From IMG/VR virus record IMGVR_UViG_3300042294_002727, positions 1 to 36,134 of that record: a stretch of DNA of 36,134 bases. One strand, given 5' to 3'. This DNA is from a virus. The translations under genes were made by a program, and so were the position numbers. Shown piece by piece: positions 8,203 through 14,327 of the stretch (position 1 is its first letter; each line of letters starts with the position of its first letter). Under the pieces are notes generated by a model. That model saw only the letters and a list, made by a program, of their open reading frames with translations, was not told the DNA's origin and did not search any database.

Positions 8203-8321
8203 GACTTGCGCTCGTCGATCCAAAGCATGATCGCGCCGACGGCGAAGATCGCCGCGCCCGTGGCGAGCCACACGACGCCCGCGCCGGGGCTCCAATCAAC
8301 GTGCGGGAAGGCTTGAAGCAT
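8199..8321 (-). CDS. Small single-pass membrane protein upstream of the polymerase
   Basis: 40 residues, ATG at 8321 with GGAG five bases upstream. The stop TGA overlaps the GTG of the polymerase (GTGA), so the two should be translationally coupled. Residues ~14-34 (G-V-V-W-L-A-T-G-A-A-I-F-A-V-G-A-I-M-L-W) form one hydrophobic segment, followed by I-D-E-R-K-S, so the C-terminus should be cytoplasmic. The gene is short enough to be missed by length-limited callers. Possible roles are anchoring replication at the membrane or an extra holin-like function; neither is shown by the sequence. Confidence 0.75.
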   Translation of the reverse strand: MLQAFPHVDWSPGAGVVWLATGAAIFAVGAIMLWIDERKS

Positions 8322-8345
8322 GACGACTCCGTAACCGTTGCGGGT

Positions 8346-8420
8346 TGGTTGGCGCGGTAGGGCTCGAACCTACAACACCGGGCTTCAAAGGCCCGTGTTC
8401 TACCATTGAACTACACGCCA
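8346..8420 (-). tRNA. tRNA-Gln (anticodon UUG), CCA encoded
   Basis: On the minus strand the acceptor stem is TGGCGTG paired with CGCGCCA (one G-U), the D arm is GTTC-AATGGTA-GAAC, the anticodon arm is CGGGC-CTTTGAA-GCCCG with U33 and anticodon TTG, and the T arm is GTAGG-TTCGAGC-CCTAC. The total is 72 bases, then CCA in the DNA (8346-8348). It reads CAA, and CAG by wobble. It sits in the early operon between the ssDNA-binding gene and the membrane/polymerase genes. Genes of this phage favour CAA over CAG for Gln (11 of 14 in the capsid gene), which fits a role in supplementing the host pool. Confidence 0.96.
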
Positions 8421-8433
8421 AGGGAAGCGGGCG

Positions 8434-8466
8434 GGCTACGACTTCGACGGCGCGCGAGTCGTAGCC
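8434..8466 (-). other. Inverted repeat (hairpin) just upstream of the tRNA
   Basis: GGCTACGACT (8434-8443) and AGTCGTAGCC (8457-8466) are perfect 10-base arms around a 13-base loop, 14 bases before the tRNA 5' end. There is no T-run, so it is not a standard terminator. It may be an RNA processing or stability element between the ssDNA-binding gene and the tRNA. Confidence 0.6.
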
Positions 8467-8533
8467 AACCAGTACCGAGAAGCCCCGCTTGCGGCGGGTG
8501 CGCGCTCTTCCCGATTCCGCGCCGAGCAGGGAA

Positions 8534-8974
8534 CTACGAGAAGATCGGTTCGTTGTTGTACTTCGTGAACACGCCGCCGCGCTTCGTCGGCACTTCGAAG
8601 GCTTGGCACCGGAAGAGCACGCCCGCGAGTTTCGTACCGTCGCCGCTCGTCGCTTCTTCCATTACCTCTTCGTCTACCGCGTCTTCGCCCACGGCTTCGC
8701 CGAACTTCGAGCCGAGCAGGGCAAGCGTGAGATTCTTCACGTCGCCGAGCCAATTCGTATCCGGCTTCGCCGAGAAGAAGATCGACGCCTTGGCGCCCTT
8801 GGCGTACTTCGGGTTCGACGACTCGATCACTTCGACGCGGGCGATCACCGCATCCATCTTCTTCCGCGTCACCTTGGTTTGAAAGGTGAGCAGGCGCAAC
8901 GTGTGAAGGCCCGAGCCGAGGTAATCGCCCGAGCCCTGCGAAGACGTTTCCTTGATACCGCGAAAGAGAGACAT
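8534..8974 (-). CDS. Putative single-stranded DNA-binding protein (DUF669-like)
   Basis: 146 residues, ATG at 8974 with GGAG 9 bases upstream. The pattern M-S-L-F-R-G-I ... G-L-H-T-L-R-L-L-T-F-Q-T-K-V-T-R-K ... V-I-A-R-V-E-V-I-E-S-S-N-P-K, then a central N-L-T-L-A-L-L-G and a C-terminal G-V-L-F-R-C-Q-A-F-E-V-P-T-K-R-G-G-V-F-T-K-Y matches the layout of phage DUF669-type proteins, which are thought to have an OB-like fold and to bind ssDNA. Acidic residues are concentrated in ~95-110 (E-D-A-V-D-E-E-V-M-E-E) rather than at the very C-terminus as in bacterial SSB. It lies between recombination/helicase genes and the polymerase, the expected place for an SSB. Assignment is by pattern, not by strict motif. 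Confidence 0.72.
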   Translation of the reverse strand: MSLFRGIKETSSQGSGDYLGSGLHTLRLLTFQTKVTRKKMDAVIARVEVIESSNPKYAKGAKASIFFSAKPDTNWLGDVKNLTLALLGSKFGEAVGEDAVDEEVMEEATSGDGTKLAGVLFRCQAFEVPTKRGGVFTKYNNEPIFS

Positions 8975-9067
8975 GACGTAGACTCCGTGCCCGAAATGGG
9001 CGTCGTTGGTAGACTACGGCGGAAGCCCGCCGAGCCCTTGAAGAGTATCGCGGCGCGGGTGAAGTCG

Positions 9068-9394
9068 TCAAGTACCCCGACGCCGAAAGTTATCGGGGCG
9101 GTAGTCGAGGGCGACGCGCCCCGCGAGTTGCGCCACGTCGAACGGGCGCTTCGAGATCAACGCCACGCGCTCGCCTTGGCGAGCCCCGGCGAGCAGGCGC
9201 GAAAGGTAGACCGTGCGCCGATCGCTCTCGATCGACGCGACGACGAGCCCGCGAGCGCCGAGATACCATCGGTAAGCGCCGAGCCCGTGCTTGACATAAT
9301 CGCGGGGCAGTACCGCCGCGAGCGTGCCGCATGGAAGCTCGATCATGTCGAGAGCGCCCGCCCGGTACACGGGGTTCGGCGTGATCGCCTTCAT
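9068..9394 (-). CDS. HNH-like protein lacking the catalytic motif
   Basis: 108 residues from the ATG at 9394, which overlaps the upstream stop (ATGA); longer frames from 9460 run through the zinc-ribbon gene. The order of elements follows the N-terminal part of AP2/HNH homing-type endonucleases: I-E-L-P-C-G-T-L-A-A-V-L-P-R-D-Y, then Y-R-W-Y-L, a short strand pair, V-Y-L-S-R-L-L-A-G, and at the end D-Y-R-P-D-N-F-R. In active enzymes the 'LHR-x-I-x-G' helix is followed by V-D-H-x-N-G/D and a D/N-N-R-x-x-N-L-R end. Here the central H-x-N segment is replaced by V-A-L-I-S-K-R-P-F-D-V, and His before Arg is Ser. So it probably binds DNA without cutting it. Family link is an inference from pattern. 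Confidence 0.68.
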   Translation of the reverse strand: MKAITPNPVYRAGALDMIELPCGTLAAVLPRDYVKHGLGAYRWYLGARGLVVASIESDRRTVYLSRLLAGARQGERVALISKRPFDVAQLAGRVALDYRPDNFRRRGT

Positions 9395-9588
9395 GGGGCT
9401 TCGCCGCAAACGGGGCAACCGTCGCCGTCGTCTCCGTACACGGTGCCGCACTCCGCACAATGCGAGCCGCCGAAGTCGTCAACGAAGATCACGGGCTCGG
9501 GCGGCGGCGTGGGCGGCGGCGCGGGCTTGCGCTCGCCGAGTTCTTCGGCCCGGTCTTCAAGCTCGGAAAGATAATCGCGCTTCGTCAT
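9391..9588 (-). CDS. Small zinc-ribbon protein
   Basis: 65 residues from the ATG at 9588, which overlaps the helicase stop (ATGA). Residues 1-21 form a charged helix (T-K-R-D-Y-L-S-E-L-E-D-R-A-E-E-L), 22-32 a proline linker (A-P-P-P-T-P-P-P), and 44-61 a zinc ribbon C44-x2-C47 ... C58-x2-C61. The stop overlaps the HNH-like gene. The helix-linker-ribbon build suggests an adaptor that docks to a partner and binds nucleic acid or protein; the coupled helicase is the obvious partner candidate. No enzymatic motif is present. Confidence 0.75.
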   Translation of the reverse strand: MTKRDYLSELEDRAEELGERKPAPPPTPPPEPVIFVDDFGGSHCAECGTVYGDDGDGCPVCGEAP

Positions 9589-11402
9589 GGTGCTTCTTCC
9601 CCTTGCCATGTGGCGTTATTCCAAGTGCCGTACCCGAGCCGTTGGGCGTCGCCCGTGGTTTGTTCGATGTAGCGCGCTTGATTCGCCGCGCTTCGAAGCG
9701 TGTTGCGCGCGTGGCGCGTGTGGGCGTAGTAGTGAACTTGTACTTCGTCGGCGAACTGCCCCGCCCGGTGCGTGCGGCCGATCAACTGCTCGAAGTCGCT
9801 TGCGCTCGAAGGCGACGAGAGTACGAGGTTATGCGCCCACGCTTGTAGATTCTGCCCCGTGCCGAACGCCTTCGCCGAGCACGCCATAACGAAGGCCCGA
9901 TCGCTCGTCTCGGGCAAGGAGTCGCCCGCCATGAACACCGGCAACCCGGCGCGGCGAAGGGCGAGCCCCACGGCGTTATCCGCGTACCAGACGATCGCGG
10001 GCTCGTTGGCGTTGATCCTCTCGATCGCCCATTCGATCGCGTCTCGGATCAAGAAGTCGCTTACCCACACGGTTTCGACGGGCGGCGCCGGCTTCGCCCG
10101 GTGTTGATCCCACGCATGCCAAGCCGCTTCGGCGCGGGGCAACTTGCCCGCCATGGTGGCGCGGGTGACGAGCAGCGGGGAATCCAAGCCTTCGCGGTTC
10201 TCTTTGAGAATCGCGCGGATTGTCCTATGCCAACCCGCCCGCGTTTCGATCCATGCTTCGTCGGGCTCGTTGTTCGGCCATACCCAACGGTAGAAGAAGC
10301 CCGCGCTAAGTTGCGAATCGAGACGGTACTTCGCGAGCGGGGAATCCATTTCTTCGCCGTCGGGGCGGCACCATGTCGCTTCGACTTCGGCGATCGTCTC
10401 TTCGAGTTCAACGGGCAAGCGAAGCCCGCGTTCAACGAAGAGCAGGCTTGCGCCCACGCTCGCCGAGTCGGTAGCGACGACGCCCGGCGTTGTGACGAGC
10501 CGCCGTTGAAAGCGCGCCCGCGCCACGTCACGCCGTTCGGTATGCCCTTCGTCGGGATCGAAGTCGAGAGCTTCCCAATTGTCGGGTAGGAAGTGCTCGC
10601 CGCTCGCGAGCGTCGCCCAATCCGAATCGGCGGGCGTGCCGTCGGAATCGATACAGTTCGCCCACGCGAGCAGATCGTACGAGTCGAGCGGAAGCGGCGA
10701 GCCGTCGCCTAACGCAAGCTCGGCGAGGTGCGCGTAGTCTCGAAGCCCCTTGCGCGTCATGGTGCCCGAGAGCCCCACGAAGCGCGTACTCGGAAATTGA
10801 GAGAAGTACCGTAGCAGGCGCTTCGTGCGCGTCGCCGTCGGGTGTCTGAGATTGTGCGCTTCGTCGGCGATTACGAGATCGGGTTGAAGCCGAAGCAGTA
10901 GATCGGCGCCCGTCGCAACCGAGAGTTGCGAGTAGGGTACAACCTTCAAGCCCGGGTGAAGGCGCCAGTGATCGCGGAACTTCCGATGTTCGCGGGCGAA
11001 GGGCTCGCGCATTGCGGGCGGTAGGAGCAAGACCGGGCGTTGCGCCTTCATGGCGACGCCTACGAGCATGGTTAGAAGCCCCTTGCCGTGCCCTACGCCG
11101 ATAGGCCCGAGAAGCCCGCCCGCTTGCGCGGCTTGAAGTAGGGCGACGCTTTGAATCGGGCGTAGCCGTTGCGTGCCGTGGGGCGTCTTGTAGTGCTCCG
11201 TCAAGTCGAACTCGGCGAAGGCGCCGGGGTTCCATGTCGGAAGGTTGGCGACTCGTTGCGCTTCGGTAAACGTGTCGTCGCGCTTGCGCTTGGCATGCGC
11301 GAGCGCCGAAAGAATGTCGCGATTCGAGAGCGCGGCGCGGTTGTTGCGTCGCACGCCGATCACGTCGCTATGCGCGTTGATCCGCGCTACCGTGGCGTTC
11401 AT
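9585..11402 (-). CDS. Superfamily 2 (SNF2-like) helicase/ATPase
   Basis: 605 residues. Motif I is G102-V-G-H-G-K107-G, an unusual form with Gly where Thr/Ser normally follows Lys. Motif II is D180-E-A-H183, motif III is S212-G-T-M, and motif VI is Q539-L-I-G-R-T-H-R-A-G-Q549, close to the Q-x-x-G-R-x-x-R-x-G-Q of SNF2/RapA proteins. Residues 80-100 (R-P-I-Q-S-V-A-L-L-Q) match the SNF2 'LRPYQ' entry. ATP-driven remodelling of DNA, either fork reversal or displacement of bound proteins, is expected. The start overlaps the methyltransferase stop (ATGA) and the stop overlaps the zinc-ribbon start, so the four genes are coupled. The changed motif I could weaken ATP hydrolysis, though G-K-G forms occur in some phage SF2 proteins. 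Confidence 0.93.
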   Translation of the reverse strand: MNATVARINAHSDVIGVRRNNRAALSNRDILSALAHAKRKRDDTFTEAQRVANLPTWNPGAFAEFDLTEHYKTPHGTQRLRPIQSVALLQAAQAGGLLGPIGVGHGKGLLTMLVGVAMKAQRPVLLLPPAMREPFAREHRKFRDHWRLHPGLKVVPYSQLSVATGADLLLRLQPDLVIADEAHNLRHPTATRTKRLLRYFSQFPSTRFVGLSGTMTRKGLRDYAHLAELALGDGSPLPLDSYDLLAWANCIDSDGTPADSDWATLASGEHFLPDNWEALDFDPDEGHTERRDVARARFQRRLVTTPGVVATDSASVGASLLFVERGLRLPVELEETIAEVEATWCRPDGEEMDSPLAKYRLDSQLSAGFFYRWVWPNNEPDEAWIETRAGWHRTIRAILKENREGLDSPLLVTRATMAGKLPRAEAAWHAWDQHRAKPAPPVETVWVSDFLIRDAIEWAIERINANEPAIVWYADNAVGLALRRAGLPVFMAGDSLPETSDRAFVMACSAKAFGTGQNLQAWAHNLVLSSPSSASDFEQLIGRTHRAGQFADEVQVHYYAHTRHARNTLRSAANQARYIEQTTGDAQRLGYGTWNNATWQGEEAP

Positions 11403-12076
11403 GTCGTCGCCAAGGCGGCGGCGTGCCGCTCGGGATCGATCTCGGCGCCGACGTAGCGCCGCCCCGTCGCCGAGCAGGCGCGACGCATCGGGGGGAGCCC
11501 GGCGTACAAGTCGAGAACGAGATCGCCCGGCGACGTGAAGCCCGCGATCAACTCGCGAAGGTACGGCTCGGGCTTCTCGGAGTGCCGCGAGCGCGGGCCC
11601 GCGTGGGCGTTGCTAAGCGCCTTGTAAAGCGGCTTCGGCTTGCCTTTCGAGAGCAGTAGCAACGGCTCGGAGTTGCCGCGCCAGTGATACCCGACGCCCA
11701 TACCCGAAGTCTTATGCCACGATCCGCCCGAGAGGCTACGCCATTTCAAGCCCGGAAAGATCGCGCCTTTGCCGTTCGCCAAGCGCCCGAGTTCTTCCGC
11801 GAGAATGGGCCACGTAATCCAAAGCAATAGGTAGGCGTCAGGCGCCGCCGAGTCGAACGCGGCGTTCAAGTCGCGGGCGATCTCGGCGGGCGTAATCACG
11901 TCGTAATGGTGCCCCGTCACGCCGTTTAGCCCCGTGGCGGCGGCGTTCGTGTATTGCCATGGCGGATCGGCGTGTACGAGCCGCGCGCCGGGTGTATCCC
12001 GCGCAACCGAGTAGGCGTCGGCGAGTCGAAGCCCGCCCCGTTCCTGCTCGGCTTTGTGCTGGCGAAATAGGCCCAT
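11399..12076 (-). CDS. Adenine-specific DNA methyltransferase (MT-A70-like)
   Basis: 225 residues, ATG at 12076 with AAGGAG upstream. The catalytic D37-P-P-W40 (in H-A-D-P-P-W-Q-Y) marks N6-adenine methylation of the MT-A70/ParB-linked type. H-S-E-K-P-E-P-Y-L-R-E-L-I is the conserved helix that usually reads H-S-x-K-P. The SAM motif is L-D-L-Y-A-G-L-P-P-M-R-R-A: the Y-A-G is kept but the next Ser-Gly-Thr of typical enzymes is Leu-Pro-Pro. No restriction partner is adjacent, so it is an orphan enzyme, likely for protecting phage DNA or marking it. The genome is rich in GATC, but the target site cannot be told from the sequence. The gene is part of the coupled block that includes the helicase. 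Confidence 0.9.
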   Translation of the reverse strand: MGLFRQHKAEQERGGLRLADAYSVARDTPGARLVHADPPWQYTNAAATGLNGVTGHHYDVITPAEIARDLNAAFDSAAPDAYLLLWITWPILAEELGRLANGKGAIFPGLKWRSLSGGSWHKTSGMGVGYHWRGNSEPLLLLSKGKPKPLYKALSNAHAGPRSRHSEKPEPYLRELIAGFTSPGDLVLDLYAGLPPMRRACSATGRRYVGAEIDPERHAAALATT

Positions 12077-12088
12077 GACGCGCGCTCC

Positions 12089-12388
12089 TTACTCGGCTCG
12101 AATGGCGTCGGCGGCGATCCGGCGAGCCGTTGCGACTCGCGCGGCTTCTACGCGCGAGTCGTTCCGCCCTACGAGAATCGGGCCCGTCTGCTCGCGTTCG
12201 AGTTCGAGCGCCCGCAAGACAACGCGCTTGATCGTGCGGTAGCGCCCGAGCCCGTTCGCCGTCGTGGGCGGCACCATGCGCGCCACGTCGGCGCCTTCGA
12301 GCTTGACGCCCGACGCCCAACGCGGATCCGCCTTGGCGACGGCGCGGGCGTATTTCGTCGCCCGCTTCACCTTCGCGACGTGCCCCAC
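12089..12388 (-). CDS. Small basic protein of unknown function
   Basis: 99 residues, GTG at 12388, two bases after the nuclease stop. I do not recognise it. It is strongly basic (K-V-K-R-A-T-K-Y-A-R-A-V-A-K at the N-terminus, R-Y-R-T-I-K-R-V-V-L-R-A in the middle, R-V-E-A-A-R-V-A-T-A-R-R-I-A at the end) and predicted mostly helical, with no cysteine. Such composition suggests nucleic acid binding. It lies between the RecB-like nuclease and the methyltransferase in the same operon, so a DNA-processing accessory role is possible. Internal GTG codons near the start leave the exact N-terminus open. Confidence 0.65.
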   Translation of the reverse strand: MGHVAKVKRATKYARAVAKADPRWASGVKLEGADVARMVPPTTANGLGRYRTIKRVVLRALELEREQTGPILVGRNDSRVEAARVATARRIAADAIRAE

Positions 12389-12390
12389 GG

Positions 12391-13383
12391 CTACACGCCC
12401 GCCGTGATCACAACGTCGGCGAACGGAAGCAGGGCTTCGAGCGCGTGCGGCGTCGTGGCGAGCCCGCGATCGACGACGAAGACGCCCTTCGGCGGCTCGC
12501 GCGTGAGCAGGGCGGCGATCCGCTTGGCGCCGTCGTTGTACTCAATCAAGCCGTAGTGCTCGATCTTGGCGTCCTTGGCGACGAGCGCGCCGAGTTCGGC
12601 GACGAGATCGGCGAGCGGGCGCGCGGCGGCAACGTGCGGGCCCTTGACCGGGCGGCACCCGATGTAGAGAACGAGCCCCCGCGCGGGCGCTTGAATCATG
12701 GGGCCCGGTTCGGGCGCCGTCTCGGCGGGGCGGCTCGGCGCGGGCGCCGGGGCGCGCTCTTCGAGATCGGCGATCTTGCCGTCGTCGCCCATGGTGAGAT
12801 CAACCGTGCCGCGAGCGATCCGCTTCTCGGCGACGAAGACGAGCATTTCGTCTTGCATGTTGTCGATCTCGTCGTCGCCCCAACCGAGCCCTTCGATCGC
12901 GAACTTCACGCACGAATCGAGATCGGTCAAGTCGGGTGCGTCAACGTCGCCCTTCGCCGCGAGCACCGGGGCGCGCTCGATCTTGACGAGTGCTCCGTCT
13001 TTCGAGATCGACACGTCGCGGGCGTTGATCTTGCCGTCGATCGCTTCGTGCATGGTGGCGGGCGTCATGCGGCCGATCTGCTTGTCGTCGTAGCCGAGCG
13101 CCGCGAGCTTCTCCGCGAAGCCCCGGGGCTTGCGCGCTTCGCCGCTCGAACGCGCTTCCGGCGCGCTTGCGGGCGCGTTCGGCTGCTCGGGCGCCGGGGC
13201 GTCGGGCTTCGTCACGTCGGCGCCCTTGGCGCCGTTCAAGCGCGCGAGAAGCGCCGCCTTGGCGCCGCTCGCGGGCGCGTCAGGCGGGCGAACGGGGTTC
13301 GGGTTGGCGGCGGGCGCCGGGGCGCTTGCAGAGTCGGAACGAAGACGGGCCATGATAGATCCTTTGTTGTCGGTTGCGGACAT
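12391..13383 (-). CDS. Probable internally initiated short product of the nuclease gene
   Basis: Within the nuclease frame, AAGGAG (complement of 13392-13397) stands 8 bases before ATG at 13383 (Met248), the strongest type of ribosome site used in this genome. A second ATG (Met258, 13353) follows AAAGGAT. The product would be 330 residues: a Pro/Ala-rich stretch with K-G-S-I-M-A-R-L-R and K-A-A-L-L-A-R-L-N as related short helices, and the C-terminal alpha/beta domain without the nuclease. This recalls phage genes giving a full and a truncated protein from one frame. Expression of the short form is inferred from the ribosome site only. Confidence 0.5.
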   Translation of the reverse strand: MSATDNKGSIMARLRSDSASAPAPAANPNPVRPPDAPASGAKAALLARLNGAKGADVTKPDAPAPEQPNAPASAPEARSSGEARKPRGFAEKLAALGYDDKQIGRMTPATMHEAIDGKINARDVSISKDGALVKIERAPVLAAKGDVDAPDLTDLDSCVKFAIEGLGWGDDEIDNMQDEMLVFVAEKRIARGTVDLTMGDDGKIADLEERAPAPAPSRPAETAPEPGPMIQAPARGLVLYIGCRPVKGPHVAAARPLADLVAELGALVAKDAKIEHYGLIEYNDGAKRIAALLTREPPKGVFVVDRGLATTPHALEALLPFADVVITAGV

Positions 13384-14124
13384 TGAAGTAGCTCCTTGCG
13401 TGGGGGTAATCGAGATCGACGCTACCTTGTCGGCGGCGCCGCACTTGTCGCGGAACGGGCACCCGCCATAGGCGTTGCATGCTCGCACATTGCCCGTAAC
13501 GCGCATAGGCGACGGCAACAAGGCAACTTCACGCATACGCCGAACGGCGGGCTTGATCTTCGTCTCGAACGTGCGCGCGATCGTCGGGCGATCGAGAACG
13601 ACCGGGCCCGATACGGTAATCGCGTTGGGCGGCTTCGTTCCGATGTTGACGTGTTGCACGCGGATCGAGTCGGCGGAAGGCGCGCGGTTCAAGGCGTATT
13701 GCGCGTAGATCGCCAACTGTACGTCGTCGTAAAGTTGATCTTCGGTCTTGGAGTAGCGCACGGGATCGCCGCGCGTCTTCCAATCCGTGATCAAGTTGTC
13801 TTCGAGAAGGTCTATATAGCCTTCGACGGGCATACCTTCGATCGTCATGCCGTCGATCGCCTGCTCTACCGTGTACGTGCCCGTATGGTACGCCGGATCG
13901 GGCATGTGGCGGCGCTCGTAGACGCGCCGGGCGAGCGGGTGAAGCTCCGATGCCGGGATCTCGCCGAGAAGATATCGCTCGATCGAGTCGTGAACTTCCT
14001 TACCGAGCGCGGCGGCGGCGTTCTCGGGCGTCGGAAGGCCCATGATCGATTTGAAGAACCATTTCCGCTCACACAACGAGAAGGTTTCGATCTGAGAAGC
14101 GGAGACGTGATCGAAGGCGCGCAT
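12391..14124 (-). CDS. RecB/Cas4-like PD-(D/E)xK nuclease fused to a C-terminal domain of unknown function
   Basis: 577 residues. Residues 1-230 are a RecB-family nuclease: S-A-S-Q-I-E-T-F-S-L-C18-E-R-K-W-F-F, G41-K-E-V-H45-D-S-I-E, Y103-I-D105-L-L-E, T113-D114-W-K116, and Q136-L-A-I-Y-A-Q-Y. Cys18 together with C216, C222 and C228 can hold a 4Fe-4S cluster as in Cas4 and AddB, here with C-x5-C-x5-C spacing. After a Pro/Ala-rich linker (~255-330) follow a helical part (F-A-E-K-L-A-A-L-G-Y-D-D-K-Q-I) and a C-terminal alpha/beta domain (~485-577: V-L-Y-I-G-C, H-Y-G-L-I-E-Y, G-V-F-V-V-D-R-G, D-V-V-I-T-A-G-V). The nuclease probably processes phage DNA ends or recombination intermediates. An internal ribosome site at 13381-13398 suggests the C-terminal part is also made alone. 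The start ATG overlaps the upstream TAA by one base. Confidence 0.88.
   Translation of the reverse strand: MRAFDHVSASQIETFSLCERKWFFKSIMGLPTPENAAAALGKEVHDSIERYLLGEIPASELHPLARRVYERRHMPDPAYHTGTYTVEQAIDGMTIEGMPVEGYIDLLEDNLITDWKTRGDPVRYSKTEDQLYDDVQLAIYAQYALNRAPSADSIRVQHVNIGTKPPNAITVSGPVVLDRPTIARTFETKIKPAVRRMREVALLPSPMRVTGNVRACNAYGGCPFRDKCGAADKVASISITPTQGATSMSATDNKGSIMARLRSDSASAPAPAANPNPVRPPDAPASGAKAALLARLNGAKGADVTKPDAPAPEQPNAPASAPEARSSGEARKPRGFAEKLAALGYDDKQIGRMTPATMHEAIDGKINARDVSISKDGALVKIERAPVLAAKGDVDAPDLTDLDSCVKFAIEGLGWGDDEIDNMQDEMLVFVAEKRIARGTVDLTMGDDGKIADLEERAPAPAPSRPAETAPEPGPMIQAPARGLVLYIGCRPVKGPHVAAARPLADLVAELGALVAKDAKIEHYGLIEYNDGAKRIAALLTREPPKGVFVVDRGLATTPHALEALLPFADVVITAGV
13381..13398 (-). 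promoter_or_regulatory. Internal Shine-Dalgarno and start inside the nuclease gene
   Basis: Minus-strand CAAGGAGC, 8-base gap, ATG. It matches the ribosome sites of independent genes such as those starting at 15511 and 25452, yet lies in the middle of an open frame just after the cysteine cluster. Confidence 0.7.
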
Positions 14125-14327
14125 TAGGCGTACGCCCCGGCGACGATCGCTTGAACCGCCGTAGCAGTTTCGCCGACAACGGCGGCAACCTCACGCGCCG
14201 CCGTAAGCTGCTCTTCGAGCGTGAAGCCGGCGTTCGACATGACGCGGGCGATCTCGGCGTTGCCCGCTTCGATCGTGTCGTTGATCGCGCGTACTTGCTC
14301 GAAGGGCAACGGGCGGCGGGGCGTCAT
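14124..14327 (-). CDS. Small helical protein of unknown function
   Basis: 67 residues from the ATG at 14327, which overlaps the upstream stop (ATGA). Its TAA shares one base with the nuclease ATG (TAATG). It is nearly all helical (E-Q-V-R-A-I-N-D-T-I-E-A-G-N-A-E-I-A-R-V, then E-E-Q-L-T-A-A-R-E-V-A-A-V-V) with no cysteine and no aromatic core beyond Phe. A small helical partner or regulator of the nuclease is plausible from the tight coupling, but no family is recognised. A longer frame to 14897 reads through the next gene in another frame and is rejected. Confidence 0.7.
   Translation of the reverse strand: MTPRRPLPFEQVRAINDTIEAGNAEIARVMSNAGFTLEEQLTAAREVAAVVGETATAVQAIVAGAYA

Noticed and set aside
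8346-8420. tRNA as attachment site for integration
   Set aside because: The gene is complete and folds fully, and there is no integrase, so it is more likely a working phage tRNA.
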